NCBI RefSeq assembly: GCF_003007675.1
Contig: NZ_PXNP01000019.1
Location: 1-64,000, forward strand
Source of the DNA: Marinobacter fuscus
GTDB taxonomy: Bacteria; Pseudomonadota; Gammaproteobacteria; Pseudomonadales; Oleiphilaceae
Length of the DNA: 64,000 bases
Direction of reading: 5' to 3'
A model generated the notes under the pieces. It saw only the letters and a list, made by a program, of their open reading frames with translations. It made no database searches and was not told where the DNA came from. Both the position numbers and the translations under genes were made by a program. Shown piece after piece: positions 36,150 to 45,173 of the stretch (its first letter is position 1; each line of letters opens with the position of its first letter).

Positions 36150-37289
36150 TTAGAGGGAGCGAGCAATAACCAGCTTCATGACTTCGGAGGCGCCGCCGTA
36201 AATACGACGTACGCGAGCATCTACGAACATCCGCGCAATCGGGTATTCCGTCATATAGCCATAACCACCGAACAACTGAAGACACTTATCAACCACAACA
36301 CCTTCATTCTCGGTGGTCCACAACTTGGCCATGGCGCCTTCTTCCGGGGTCAACGTACCCTCATTACACTTTTTGATGCACTGGTCCAGGTAGGCCCAAC
36401 CCACGTCGAGGTTCGTTTTCAGATCTGCCAGGGTGAACTGAGTGTTCTGGAAATCGGCCAGCGCCTGACCAAACATTTTGCGCTCTTTAACGTATGCATT
36501 AGTAACATCAAATGCACGCTGAGCTTCCGCCTGGGCGCGACAAGCGATGGTGATTCGCTCGCGCGGAAGCTCACGCATCATCATCGCAAAGCCTTCACCT
36601 TCATTTCCTACCAGGTTAGATACCGGAACACGCACATCCTGGAAAAACATCTCAGATGTATCGGCGGCCTTCTGTCCAATCTTGTCGAGATTACGGCCCC
36701 GCTCGAAACCGGCACGATCGGCCTCAACAATAATCATGCTGATACCACGGGCACCCTTGGAGGGGTCGGTTACACAGGCAAGGAGCACAAAGTCGGAGTT
36801 CTGGCCGTTCGTGATATAAGTCTTCTGACCATTAATGACATACTCATCACCGTCGCGGACCGCGGATGTGCGAATTGCTTTCAGGTCACTACCGGCGCCG
36901 GGCTCAGTCATACCAATCGAAGCGATCACCTCACCGGAAACCATTTTCGGCAGCCATTTCTGTTTCTGCTCTTCCGTCCCCGCGTGAAGCAAGTAGTAAG
37001 CAACGATATCTGCGCTTACTGAGAAGCCAACGCTGGCACCACCAATGGCGTAACCGGTCTCTTCTGACAACACCATGTTGTACATGAAGTCAGCACCCGG
37101 CCCGCCATACTCTTCCGGAACGCCACAGCACAGAAAGCCGTTTTCACCTGCCTTGCGCCAGAACGCCTTGGGAACTATGCCATCCTTCTCCCACTGCTCA
37201 ATATTGGGCTCAAGCTCTTCACGAAAAAAGCGGCGAGCATTTTCGCGAAACAGCTCATGGTCGCTGCTGTAGATGGAACGATTTTGCAT
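36150..37289 (-). CDS. Acyl-CoA dehydrogenase
   Basis: A 379-residue acyl-CoA dehydrogenase. SIGMTEPGAGSDLKAI, KTYITNGQNSDF, VKERKMFGQALADFQN, LQLFGGYGYMTEYP and IYGGASEVMKLVIARSL are present. The closest relative in the window is the enzyme at 5299. The canonical medium-chain base position is Gly, and the alternative position used by long-chain enzymes reads Asp (AFDVTNAYV), which is unusual. First gene of the ten-gene operon, divergent from a LysR gene; ATG 37287-37289 follows GAGGA. Confidence 0.85.
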   Translation of the reverse strand: MQNRSIYSSDHELFRENARRFFREELEPNIEQWEKDGIVPKAFWRKAGENGFLCCGVPEEYGGPGADFMYNMVLSEETGYAIGGASVGFSVSADIVAYYLLHAGTEEQKQKWLPKMVSGEVIASIGMTEPGAGSDLKAIRTSAVRDGDEYVINGQKTYITNGQNSDFVLLACVTDPSKGARGISMIIVEADRAGFERGRNLDKIGQKAADTSEMFFQDVRVPVSNLVGNEGEGFAMMMRELPRERITIACRAQAEAQRAFDVTNAYVKERKMFGQALADFQNTQFTLADLKTNLDVGWAYLDQCIKKCNEGTLTPEEGAMAKLWTTENEGVVVDKCLQLFGGYGYMTEYPIARMFVDARVRRIYGGASEVMKLVIARSL

Positions 37290-37423
37290 AGTCTTTATCC
37301 TCTTAATGAATACAGGTCTGGCGCTCCGAACGACTCCCTTTCACTTCGGTAGAGGCAGCATCGGGGCCTGACTTGGCTTTTAAACCTTGCCAGAAACCCT
37401 ATCAGCTAAAAAAAACTACAACA

Positions 37424-37484
37424 ATTATATACTTTTTATACTACTGATCTATTCTTGGCATACCAGGACCATTAAACCTATGCC
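37424..37484 (-). promoter_or_regulatory. Promoter and candidate LysR operator of the ten-gene operon
   Basis: A TATAAT box on the minus strand lies at 37429-37424, 135 bp before the dehydrogenase start. Upstream of it, GGCATA (37457-37462) and TATGCC (37479-37484) form an inverted repeat with a 16-base spacer, well placed for an activator next to the -35 region. The left arm reads GCATACC, a motif that returns before the porin and etfB genes. Confidence 0.45.
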
Positions 37485-37547
37485 TAGTTTCCACCACTGA
37501 TATAGAGTAAGAACCTAGCAACCACACAGCTGAAGAAGGCCCGCACT

Positions 37548-38540
37548 ATGTCCTTTAACCTTAATATTGATTTGCGCCAACTCAACACCTTCCTGACCGT
37601 TGCGGATACTGGAAGCTTCAGCAGAGCGTCCGAGAAATTATTTATTGCCCAACCAGCCCTTAGTCGACAGATCCGGATGCTGGAAGATGCACTCAGCGTT
37701 GAGGTATTCGTGCGTCATGGCCGAGGGGTTGTGCTGACGGCAGCAGGAGAGCTGCTATACGAGAGGGCGAGACTACTCCTTCAAAGCCTGGAAAGGACAC
37801 AAGCTGACGTTACAGCTATTGCCGGCGAGGTAACCGGACAAGTAACGCTCGGATTGCTGCCCACAGTGACCCACGCCTTTTCCGGCACAATCATTGAGCA
37901 GTACCGCAAGCGCTTTCCCCAGGTACACTTGGCCGTCAAATCCGCCATGAGCGGCACACTTCAGCAAATGGTTACCCAACACCGCCTGAACCTTGCAATC
38001 ACCTATAACCACAGTAACCACAAAAACCTTCGATACAAACCACTTCTGGAGGAACGCCTTTACCTGATATCCCCCGCGAACAGTAAAGTGTCGAAGCGAT
38101 CTGAAATCACCCTGACTGAAGTGATCGATTTACCCTTGGTTATGCCAGAAGAAAAGCACGGTCTCAGGGTAGCCATGGAAAAAGAGGCCGCGGAAAGAAA
38201 AAAAACCATCAACCTGGCCCTGGAAGTAAGCGCCTGGCCCATGCTGACAGACATGGTGCGTCGCGGCTTGGGTTATACGATCCTTTCATCCGCAGCAGTT
38301 CACGACATGGTCCAACGAAAGGAGCTTGTAGCGATCCCCATTGTTGACCCGGAAATCAAGCGAACACTATCCATCGTTACGCCCACAGACCTACCAGCCT
38401 CCGTCGCGACCACAAAACTCGCCGAAATCGTCATGCAGCAGGTAGCCGAACAAGTTGAAGCGGGCCACTGGAGCGGAAAGCTACTGTTCAACCCAAAAGA
38501 GATCGCTCAAACAGCCAAAGAAATGGACGGCGATACCTGA
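37548..38540 (+). CDS. LysR-type regulator of the ten-gene operon
   Basis: A 330-residue LysR protein of the Nac/Cbl-like branch. Winged helix-turn-helix at about residues 8-68 (FSRASEKLFIAQPALSRQIRML) and an effector domain starting GQVTLGLLPTVTHAFSG. It is divergent from the 37289-24816 operon and immediately before the porin and ETF genes, all of which share GCATAC repeats in their upstream regions, so it may control all three. AGAAGG precedes the ATG. Confidence 0.87.
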   Translation: MSFNLNIDLRQLNTFLTVADTGSFSRASEKLFIAQPALSRQIRMLEDALSVEVFVRHGRGVVLTAAGELLYERARLLLQSLERTQADVTAIAGEVTGQVTLGLLPTVTHAFSGTIIEQYRKRFPQVHLAVKSAMSGTLQQMVTQHRLNLAITYNHSNHKNLRYKPLLEERLYLISPANSKVSKRSEITLTEVIDLPLVMPEEKHGLRVAMEKEAAERKKTINLALEVSAWPMLTDMVRRGLGYTILSSAAVHDMVQRKELVAIPIVDPEIKRTLSIVTPTDLPASVATTKLAEIVMQQVAEQVEAGHWSGKLLFNPKEIAQTAKEMDGDT

Positions 38541-38594
38541 ACGAAATCTCGCCGACATCTCCGGATAACAGAAACAGATCCGTCTTATGCAGGA

Positions 38595-38617
38595 AGGTAT
38601 GCCACAACCGCATACCT
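38595..38617. promoter_or_regulatory. Inverted repeat upstream of the porin
   Basis: AGGTATGC (38595-38602) and GCATACCT (38610-38617) form a perfect 8 bp inverted repeat around a 7-base spacer, about 150 bp before the porin start. Downstream, TATCTA-ATA-TAGATA (about 38619-38633) is a second dyad. Probable regulator site; it shares GCATACC with the 37457 repeat. Confidence 0.5.
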
Positions 38618-38762
38618 CATATCTAATATAGATAATTGTTGCAGCCACATACCACTGATAGATTTGTCGCTGCCGCACGATGGCACTACATGCTGGGCTG
38701 GTAAAACCGAATGCACCGAGAACCAGCCAACTATTCCAACAAGAATTCCGGAGACAATTTTT

Positions 38763-39899
38763 ATGCACTTCAACCAAAAAAAACTTACAGCGAGCGTGAC
38801 CGCAGCCATGGCCATGGGTGTTGCTTCCCATGCCAGCGCAATTTCTTTTGAAGCGGGTGATGCAAAGGTTGACCTTTATGGCTATGCCCGGCTCAACGCG
38901 GTATATGACATAGACGAATCCATCAGTCGCGCCACTGGCACCCAGTCCGGCGACTTCAGCAGAATCAATACGGGCGCTGACGAAGACAACGAGGCGACTG
39001 GTTACTTCGATGCCGATGCTGTTCAGTCCCGCATTGGAGTGCGAACCACACTACCCACCGGTGTAAAGGTAAACATCGAAGGTGACTTCCGCGGCGGCTC
39101 TACCGGGGGGACTGTCCGGCTCCGTCACGCCTATGGTCAGTACGAGAACTGGCTCCTTGGTCAGACATGGTCCAACTACAACAGTTTTGTAGGTGGCACT
39201 TCAGTCCTGGAATTTGACGGCGTCGCCGGTGACCCTGGCCTGCGCTTTCGGAAGGCTCAAGTACGTTACACCAATGGCCCCCTGTCCCTGTCTGTAGAAG
39301 ACTCGACAACCCGTATCGAAGGCGCCACACCGAAGAACGGCCTTCCTGCGTTTACGGCCCGCTTCGAAGACAAATCGGACATGGTCGCCTTCTCAACGGC
39401 CGCCGTGGTTCAGCAGGTGGGCTACGATGACGGTACCGACGATGATACAGCCTTTGGCTACGCCGTTTTTGGCTCCGCCAAGCTGACTCTAACAGACACG
39501 CTCAGTATTCAGGGTTCAGTTAACTACAGTGACGGTGGTAATGCCTACCTATGGCGCTCCGGAACCAATTACTACGGCGAAGATGCCTACGTTGTTAACG
39601 GGAACATTGAGACCATCAGCGGCATGAGTGGAAATATCGGCGCCAGCCTGAAAGCCGCCGGCGGTACATTCAACCTGGTCGCCGGTATGACCGAGATGGA
39701 CTGGGACGATGCAGAGGCAGATGGCATTAGCGTTTCTGAAAAGCACGAGCGCAACACCAACGCTTTCTTCAATTACCAGTGGTCACCCGTCAAGAGCGTA
39801 AACCTGGGCGTTCAATATGGCTATTTCAAAGTAAAGAAAGTCAACGGGGAAGATGGCGACGCCAGCCGCGTGCTGTTCGCTGCCCAGTACAACTTCTGA
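38763..39899 (+). CDS. DcaP-like outer-membrane porin
   Basis: A 378-residue outer-membrane beta-barrel. Signal peptide at about 1-26 (TAAMAMGVASHASA). The mature chain starts with KVDLYGYARLNAVYDID and contains SRIGVRTTLPTGVKVNIEGDF, HAYGQYENWLLGQTWSNYNSF and alternating strands, ending in Phe as barrel proteins do. This pattern matches the DcaP family of trimeric channels for dicarboxylates and other organic acids. ATG 38763-38765 follows GGAGA; longer in-frame starts would precede the signal peptide and are rejected. It should let the acids used by the TRAP and ABC systems cross the outer membrane. Confidence 0.8.
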   Translation: MHFNQKKLTASVTAAMAMGVASHASAISFEAGDAKVDLYGYARLNAVYDIDESISRATGTQSGDFSRINTGADEDNEATGYFDADAVQSRIGVRTTLPTGVKVNIEGDFRGGSTGGTVRLRHAYGQYENWLLGQTWSNYNSFVGGTSVLEFDGVAGDPGLRFRKAQVRYTNGPLSLSVEDSTTRIEGATPKNGLPAFTARFEDKSDMVAFSTAAVVQQVGYDDGTDDDTAFGYAVFGSAKLTLTDTLSIQGSVNYSDGGNAYLWRSGTNYYGEDAYVVNGNIETISGMSGNIGASLKAAGGTFNLVAGMTEMDWDDAEADGISVSEKHERNTNAFFNYQWSPVKSVNLGVQYGYFKVKKVNGEDGDASRVLFAAQYNF

Positions 39900-39917
39900 T
39901 AAAGCCAGAACTGTCGG

Positions 39918-39946
39918 ATCCCCCGGGCCCTGAAAGGCCTGGGGGC
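39918..39946 (+). terminator. GC-rich hairpin after the porin
   Basis: CCCCCGGGCC (39920-39929) pairs with GGCCTGGGGG (39936-39945), a 10 bp stem with one G-T pair and a 6-base loop. No U-tract follows, so termination is probable but not certain. Confidence 0.5.
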
Positions 39947-40035
39947 TCTGAAGCTATGGTGACTACCGGAAATCCCGACGACATCGTTCCTCTCTGGCTG
40001 CTCCGGGCTTTTCAGAATCTGACTAATGACATGCG

Positions 40036-40060
40036 TGCATACTTCCCGGTTGCATACAAT
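40036..40060 (+). promoter_or_regulatory. Direct repeat over a -10 box before etfB
   Basis: TGCATAC occurs at 40036-40042 and 40051-40057, a 15 bp period, and the second copy overlaps TACAAT (40055-40060), a good -10 box 50 bp upstream of etfB. No convincing -35 is seen, which fits an activator-dependent promoter. Confidence 0.45.
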
Positions 40061-40109
40061 CTGGCTTTGGGAACCTGTAGGTTGCCAATATTAGAAAGAG
40101 GAGAAGTGA

Positions 40110-40859
40110 ATGAAGGTCCTCGTCGCTGTAAAACGAGTTATCGACTACAACGTGAAGGTGCGTGTCAAGCCGGACAACACCGGCGTTGATCTCGCCAACG
40201 TCAAGATGGCAATGAACCCGTTCTGCGAAATCGCAGTTGAAGAAGCGGTTCGTCTGAAAGAGAAGGGCGTTGCCAGTGAAATCGTTGTTGTATCCATTGG
40301 CCCGAAGGCTTCTCAGGAGCAGATCCGTACTGCCCTGGCTCTGGGTGCTGACCGCGGTATCCACATCGAGACTGACGAAGAAGTTCAGTCCCTCGAAGCG
40401 GCCAAGCTGCTGAAGGCTGTTGTTGAGAAAGAGGAGCCCAAGCTGGTGATTCTTGGCAAGCAGTCCATCGATTCCGACAACAACCAGACCGGCCAGATGC
40501 TAGCTGCTCTGACTGGCATGGGCCAGGGCACCTTCGCCTCTGAAGTGGTTGTTGACGGTGATAAGGTTAAGGTAACCCGCGAAGTAGACGGCGGTCTGAT
40601 GACAGTTGCTCTGAACCTGCCGGCGGTTGTTACCACAGACCTGCGTCTGAACGAGCCGCGCTACGCTTCTCTGCCGAACATCATGAAAGCCAAGAAGAAG
40701 CCGCTGGACTCCATGTCTCCGGCTGATCTGGGTGTTGAAATCGCCCCGCGCCTGACCACCCTGAAAGTCGAAGCCCCGGCTGCACGCCAGGCTGGTATCA
40801 AGGTGGCTGACGTAGCTGAGCTGGTGGATAAACTGAAGAACGAAGCGAAGGTGATCTAA
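40110..40859 (+). CDS. etfB: Electron transfer flavoprotein beta subunit
   Basis: A 249-residue ETF beta subunit. [19 protein letters not shown] at the start, [20 protein letters not shown] (the AMP/FAD-binding loop) and [27 protein letters not shown], the recognition loop that docks to acyl-CoA dehydrogenases, are intact. Electrons from the many dehydrogenases encoded around it pass through this protein. ATG 40110 follows GAGGAG. The stop TAA directly abuts the etfA start, so the two subunits are coupled. Confidence 0.97.
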   Translation: MKVLVAVKRVIDYNVKVRVKPDNTGVDLANVKMAMNPFCEIAVEEAVRLKEKGVASEIVVVSIGPKASQEQIRTALALGADRGIHIETDEEVQSLEAAKLLKAVVEKEEPKLVILGKQSIDSDNNQTGQMLAALTGMGQGTFASEVVVDGDKVKVTREVDGGLMTVALNLPAVVTTDLRLNEPRYASLPNIMKAKKKPLDSMSPADLGVEIAPRLTTLKVEAPAARQAGIKVADVAELVDKLKNEAKVI

Positions 40860-41804
40860 ATGAGCATCCTGGTAATTGCTGAACACGACAACAGCAGCCT
40901 GAAACAGGCTACTCTGAACGTTGTAGCGGCTGCCAAGGCCATCGGTGGCGACATCGACGTGCTGGTTGCCGGTGAGAACGTAGGCGCCGTCGCTGAAGCC
41001 GCTGCCAAGGCAGAAGGCGTGAACAAGGTACTGGTTGCCGACAACGCCGCTTACGGTCACTTCCTGGCAGAAAACCTGTCTGAGCTGGTTGCTGAGGTAG
41101 GCAAGGGTTACAGCCACATCCTGACCTCTGCCGGCACCACCGGTAAAGACATCATGCCGCGTGTTGCTGCGCTGCTGGACGTCGCCCAGGTTTCTGACAT
41201 TATCCGCGTTGAATCCGAAGACACCTTCGTGCGTCCGATCTACGCTGGTAACGCCATTGCGACCGTTAAGGCAAGCGACAGCATCAAGGTTGTGACGGTT
41301 CGTCCGACCGCGTTCGACCCGGTAGCCGCTGAAGGTGGTTCTGCCTCTATTGAGCAGCTGGACATAGTAAAAGACGCTGGCCTCTCTTCCTTCGTTGGTG
41401 AAGAGAAAGCCCAGTCTGATCGTCCCGATCTGGCTTCTGCCGGTATCGTTATCTCCGGTGGCCGTGGCATGCAGAACGGCGACAACTTCAAGATGCTGGA
41501 GCAGGTTGCGGATGTTCTGGGCGCTGCGGTTGGCGCGTCCCGTGCCGCGGTTGACGCTGGCTTCGTGCCGAACGACATGCAGGTAGGGCAGACCGGTAAG
41601 ATTGTTGCGCCGCAGCTATACGTTGCGGTGGGTATCTCCGGCGCCATCCAGCACTTGGCGGGCATGTCTGACTCCAAAGTGATCGTTGCGATCAACAAGG
41701 ACGAAGAAGCCCCGATCTTCCAGGTGGCCGACTACGGCCTGGTTGCGGATCTGTTTGAGGCGATTCCTGAGTTTGAGCAGGAGCTCGACAAAGTTTGTAG
41801 CTGA
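40860..41804 (+). CDS. etfA: Electron transfer flavoprotein alpha subunit
   Basis: A 314-residue ETF alpha subunit. The FAD domain lies in the C-terminal half with SGGRGMQNGDNFKMLEQ, GAAVGASRAAVDAGF, GQTGKIVAPQLYVAVGISGAIQHLAGM and VIVAINKDEEAPIF. With EtfB it carries electrons from acyl-CoA dehydrogenases to ETF-quinone oxidoreductase, encoded 77 bp downstream beyond a terminator. The start directly touches the etfB stop. The codon choice is visibly more biased than in the neighbouring catabolic genes, suggesting strong expression. Confidence 0.97.
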   Translation: MSILVIAEHDNSSLKQATLNVVAAAKAIGGDIDVLVAGENVGAVAEAAAKAEGVNKVLVADNAAYGHFLAENLSELVAEVGKGYSHILTSAGTTGKDIMPRVAALLDVAQVSDIIRVESEDTFVRPIYAGNAIATVKASDSIKVVTVRPTAFDPVAAEGGSASIEQLDIVKDAGLSSFVGEEKAQSDRPDLASAGIVISGGRGMQNGDNFKMLEQVADVLGAAVGASRAAVDAGFVPNDMQVGQTGKIVAPQLYVAVGISGAIQHLAGMSDSKVIVAINKDEEAPIFQVADYGLVADLFEAIPEFEQELDKVCS

Positions 41805-41841
41805 GCGACCCTCAGGAGGGGCTTCTACCCTTCCCCCTTCA

Positions 41842-41867
41842 CCCCCAACCCTGTTGGGGGCTTTTTT
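41842..41867 (+). terminator. Rho-independent terminator between etfA and ETF-QO
   Basis: CCCCCAAC (41842-41849), loop CCT, GTTGGGGG (41853-41860) then CTTTTTT: perfect 8 bp stem with a T-tract. It ends only 14 bp before the ETF-QO start codon. Confidence 0.88.
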
Positions 41868-41881
41868 ACCAGGAGACCAAC

Positions 41882-43534
41882 GTGGAACGCGAATCGATGG
41901 AATTTGATGTTCTGATCGTCGGCGGCGGCCCTGCGGGCCTGTCGGCAGCCTGCCGCGTTATGCAACTGGCGCAGGAAGCCGGCGAAGAACTGACCGTTTG
42001 TGTGGTTGAAAAAGGTTCTGAGATCGGTGCGCATATCCTCGCCGGTACCGTATTCGAGCCGACGGCCCTGAACGAACTCTTCCCGGACTGGAAAGAGAAA
42101 GGCGCGCCACTGAATACTCCGGTTACCCGGGACGATATTTTCCTGCTGAAAAATCAGGAAAAGGCCACCAAAGTACCCAATGCCTTTGTGCCCAAAAACA
42201 TGCACAACCACGGCAACTACATCATCAGTCTGGGCAACCTGTGCCGCTGGCTGGCTGAGCAGGCCGAACAGCTGGGTGTGGAAGTGTATCCGGGCTTTGC
42301 TGCCGCTGAAACCATCGTGGAAGATGGTCAGGTAAAAGGCATCATCACTGGCGATATGGGCGTTGCCCGCGAGGGTTCCGAAAAAGACGGCTATATGCCG
42401 GGCATGGAACTGCGCGCCAAGTACACCCTCTTTACCGAAGGCTGTCGTGGTCACCTTGGCAAGCGCCTGATCAACGACTTCAAACTGGATGAAGGCAAGG
42501 ATCCGCAGCACTACGGCATCGGTATCAAGGAACTGTGGGACATCGACCCGGCCAAACACGAGCCCGGCCTGGTTGTTCACACCACCGGCTGGCCGCTGAA
42601 TGAGTCCGGCTCTACCGGCGGTTCTTTCCTGTATCACCTGGAAAATGGCCAGGTGTATGTTGGTCTGATTACCGATCTTTCCTACAGCAACCCGCACCTG
42701 AGCCCGTTCGAAGAATTCCAGCGTCTCAAGCATCATCCGGAGATCAAGAAATATCTGGAAGGCGGCAAGCGCGTGGCCTACGGTGCCCGTGCCATCGCCA
42801 AGGGTGGCTACAACGCCCTGCCGAAGATGAGCTTCCCGGGCGGTCTGCTGCTGGGTTGCGATGCTGGCACCCTGAACAGCTCCAAGATCAAGGGCTCCCA
42901 CACCGCCATGAAATCTGGCCTGTTGGGCGCTGAAGCCGTATTCGAAGCCCTCAAGGAAGGCAAGTCCGGTGAGGAAATCACCAGCTTCCAGAAGCGGTTC
43001 GAAGACAGCTGGCTGTACAAGGAGCTTTACGCCGAGCGTAACTTTGGTCCGGCCATGCACAAGTTCGGCAACATTGTCGGCGGCGCCATTGCCTTCGTTG
43101 AGCAGAACATTCTGCGCGGCAGCCTGCCGATCACCTTCCGCGACACGACGCCGGACTATGCCACCCTGAAGCCAGCGTCTAAGTGCAAAAAGATTAACTA
43201 CCCCAAGCCGGACAACAAGCTGACGTTTGACCGTCTGTCCTCGGTGTTCATTTCCAACACCAATCACGAGGAAGACCAGCCGGTTCACCTGAAGCTGACC
43301 GACCCGGAGATTCCGCTGAAGGACAACCTGCCCAAGTACGACGAACCGGCCCAGCGCTACTGCCCGGCGGGCGTGTACGAGGTGGTGGAGAAAGATGACG
43401 GCAGCGGCAAAAAGTTCCAGATCAACGCCCAGAACTGTGTTCACTGCAAGACCTGCGACATCAAGGATCCTGCCCAGAACATCACCTGGGTAACGCCGGA
43501 AGGCGGCGGTGGTCCGAACTACCCGAACATGTAG
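41882..43534 (+). CDS. Electron transfer flavoprotein-ubiquinone oxidoreductase
   Basis: A 550-residue membrane-associated flavoprotein with a 4Fe-4S cluster. FDVLIVGGGPAGLSAAC is the FAD Rossmann motif at about residues 8-24; GIGIKELWDIDP is the family's typical mid segment, and the C-terminal ferredoxin-like domain holds RYCPAGVYEV and the cluster Cys residues in NCVHCKTCDIKDP. It takes electrons from reduced ETF to ubiquinone in the inner membrane. GTG 41882 with AGGAG 7 bp upstream matches the usual MERE- start of gammaproteobacterial homologues; the ATG five codons on is the alternative. Confidence 0.95.
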   Translation: MERESMEFDVLIVGGGPAGLSAACRVMQLAQEAGEELTVCVVEKGSEIGAHILAGTVFEPTALNELFPDWKEKGAPLNTPVTRDDIFLLKNQEKATKVPNAFVPKNMHNHGNYIISLGNLCRWLAEQAEQLGVEVYPGFAAAETIVEDGQVKGIITGDMGVAREGSEKDGYMPGMELRAKYTLFTEGCRGHLGKRLINDFKLDEGKDPQHYGIGIKELWDIDPAKHEPGLVVHTTGWPLNESGSTGGSFLYHLENGQVYVGLITDLSYSNPHLSPFEEFQRLKHHPEIKKYLEGGKRVAYGARAIAKGGYNALPKMSFPGGLLLGCDAGTLNSSKIKGSHTAMKSGLLGAEAVFEALKEGKSGEEITSFQKRFEDSWLYKELYAERNFGPAMHKFGNIVGGAIAFVEQNILRGSLPITFRDTTPDYATLKPASKCKKINYPKPDNKLTFDRLSSVFISNTNHEEDQPVHLKLTDPEIPLKDNLPKYDEPAQRYCPAGVYEVVEKDDGSGKKFQINAQNCVHCKTCDIKDPAQNITWVTPEGGGGPNYPNM

Positions 43535-43554
43535 TCGAGAATGAGACCCCGGCT

Positions 43555-43755
43555 ATGCATGAAAATGACGATGATATCAGCTTCGAACAATGGTGTGAGA
43601 AGCTGCGCGCTATAGCGAATCAGGAGATCTGTGAGTGGATCGTCCCAAACGATCCACTGATTCTTCGCAAGGCTTATGAAGAGGGGCTAACTCCTGAAGA
43701 TGAGTATGACCGGCTAAATAAGGTAGCCGCCTGGAGTGGTTGTGGTTGTGGTTAG
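43555..43755 (+). CDS. Small conserved hypothetical protein (66 aa)
   Basis: A 66-residue acidic protein 20 bp behind the ETF-QO gene, probably co-transcribed. FEQWCEKLRAIA, then LRKAYEEGLTPEDEYDRL resembles a group of short acidic proteins of unknown function with a W/Y-x-x-EEGLTPEDA pattern. The tail is Cys-rich (SGCGCG), which could bind a metal. No signal peptide or membrane segment. The ribosome site is weak. Function unknown. Confidence 0.55.
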   Translation: MHENDDDISFEQWCEKLRAIANQEICEWIVPNDPLILRKAYEEGLTPEDEYDRLNKVAAWSGCGCG

Positions 43756-43984
43756 TTAGTAAGCCTCGCTGCCAAAGAGGCTCCCGTGCAGCGGGGAGGG
43801 ACCCACTCCGTTTCTGTCTGAATTCGTAACTCTCTCGCAACTGGCCAAGACTACCTGCGTCTCGGCATAGACTCGAAGCCAGTTTCTTTACTGGCCATTC
43901 TCGAAACTTATTGATACTTGTTCGAGGAGAATCAAAGCCTGTTTACGTTAAATTAACAACGCATTAATAAATCATGAATTGTCG

Positions 43985-44001
43985 AACACAGAAACAGTGT
44001 T
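43985..44001. promoter_or_regulatory. Candidate operator before the ABC operon
   Basis: AACAC (43985-43989) and GTGTT (43997-44001) form an inverted repeat 39 bp before the binding-protein start. The AT-rich 284 bp gap between 43756 and 44039 holds no gene; it should carry the operon promoter. Confidence 0.35.
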
Positions 44002-44039
44002 AGCTTTAATCAAGATAAAAACAATATTGAGGATTAATT

Positions 44040-45164
44040 ATGTTGCGTGGCAAACTTCCCTTTATCGCAATCACTGCAAGTCTTTTTATCACGTCTTCCG
44101 CAAACTCAGAAGAAATCGGAGCGCTTTTTCCCCTCAGCGGGCCTAACGCCACCTACGGTGACATATTTATGTCAGGCGCGGATCTTGCTGTGCGCCATGC
44201 GAATGAAGACAAAATGCTGTCAGATGACTTAAGCATTATCTATGAAGATAGCCAGGCATTACCTCAGCAGGGTGTTGTCGCAATGAACAAACTGGTGAAT
44301 GTTGAGGCCGTACCGTACGTGCTCTCAGCTTTCACAGGTGTATCCAAGGCAATCTCAACTCTTGCACAGCGGAGTCAGACCGTGGCGGTAAACGGCGGCG
44401 GTGTTGGCCCGGATCTGGCAGAACTGGGCGAATATTTTTGGAACGTTATACCTTTGGCAAACAATGAGGTGGGCGCACTCGTTCGCTATGCGGTGAACGA
44501 TTTGGGACACAAACGGTTTGTTCTGGTGTATGTTGATGATCCATTGGGGGAGTCTATTCAAAAAGAGTTAGAAAAGTCATTGCCACCACTGGGTGCTGAG
44601 CTTGTGGATGCCCACTCCATTGCCTCTTCTGCCCAGCAGTTCAGCGGGGTGGCGGCACGAGTTCGTAGCGCTAATCCGGACATGGTATACGTCGCCTCCT
44701 ACGGGTCTCAGCAGTTGCAGATCGTAAAACAACTTCGCGACAACGGTGTTAAGGCACAGATTGCGAGCTATTCCGCATTCTCCGTACCTGAATTGCAACA
44801 ACAAGAGGAAGCTCTGGGCTCACTATTCACAACTCAGAGCATTGACTGGGATTCCGAAGATCCGATTACAAAGCGCTTTGTCGATGATTATAACGCGGAG
44901 CACGGCAAGAATCCGACGTCTTACATTGCCAACTACTATAACGCTGTAAGAGTTTTCGCATTGCTCGCTCAAGATCTAGAGGAACAGGGTAAAGAGATTA
45001 CCGGGGCCAACCTCCTGGCGCAGCGTAAGGCCACAGACACTTTTAAGCTGGTTGGTGGCGAGGTGTCTTTCCAGGAAAATGGCACCCTGCTGGCACCGAT
45101 CCAGGTGCTCGAAGTGGACGGCTCAGGCAGCGGCAAAGTAGTTTTTGTAAATACTGCTGAGTAA
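44040..45164 (+). CDS. Liv-type ABC transporter substrate-binding protein
   Basis: A 374-residue periplasmic binding protein of the branched-chain amino acid/amide class (Peripla_BP_6). Residues 1-23 are a signal peptide. IGALFPLSGPNATYGDIFMSGADLAV is the canonical first strand and helix; DDPLGESIQKELEKS and SYGSQQLQIVKQLRDNGV lie in the lobes. In catabolic islands this class often binds aromatic or alicyclic acids rather than amino acids. First gene of a six-gene plus-strand operon that ends in a CoA ligase, which supports an acid as ligand. ATG follows GAGGA. Confidence 0.88.
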   Translation: MLRGKLPFIAITASLFITSSANSEEIGALFPLSGPNATYGDIFMSGADLAVRHANEDKMLSDDLSIIYEDSQALPQQGVVAMNKLVNVEAVPYVLSAFTGVSKAISTLAQRSQTVAVNGGGVGPDLAELGEYFWNVIPLANNEVGALVRYAVNDLGHKRFVLVYVDDPLGESIQKELEKSLPPLGAELVDAHSIASSAQQFSGVAARVRSANPDMVYVASYGSQQLQIVKQLRDNGVKAQIASYSAFSVPELQQQEEALGSLFTTQSIDWDSEDPITKRFVDDYNAEHGKNPTSYIANYYNAVRVFALLAQDLEEQGKEITGANLLAQRKATDTFKLVGGEVSFQENGTLLAPIQVLEVDGSGSGKVVFVNTAE

Positions 45165-45173
45165 GGAGCTGTC

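Noticed and set aside
41825..43444. A 539-codon open frame on the minus strand opposite ETF-QO
   Set aside because: It mirrors the strongly supported ETF-QO gene, has no family features, and its composition is what codon bias on the other strand produces.
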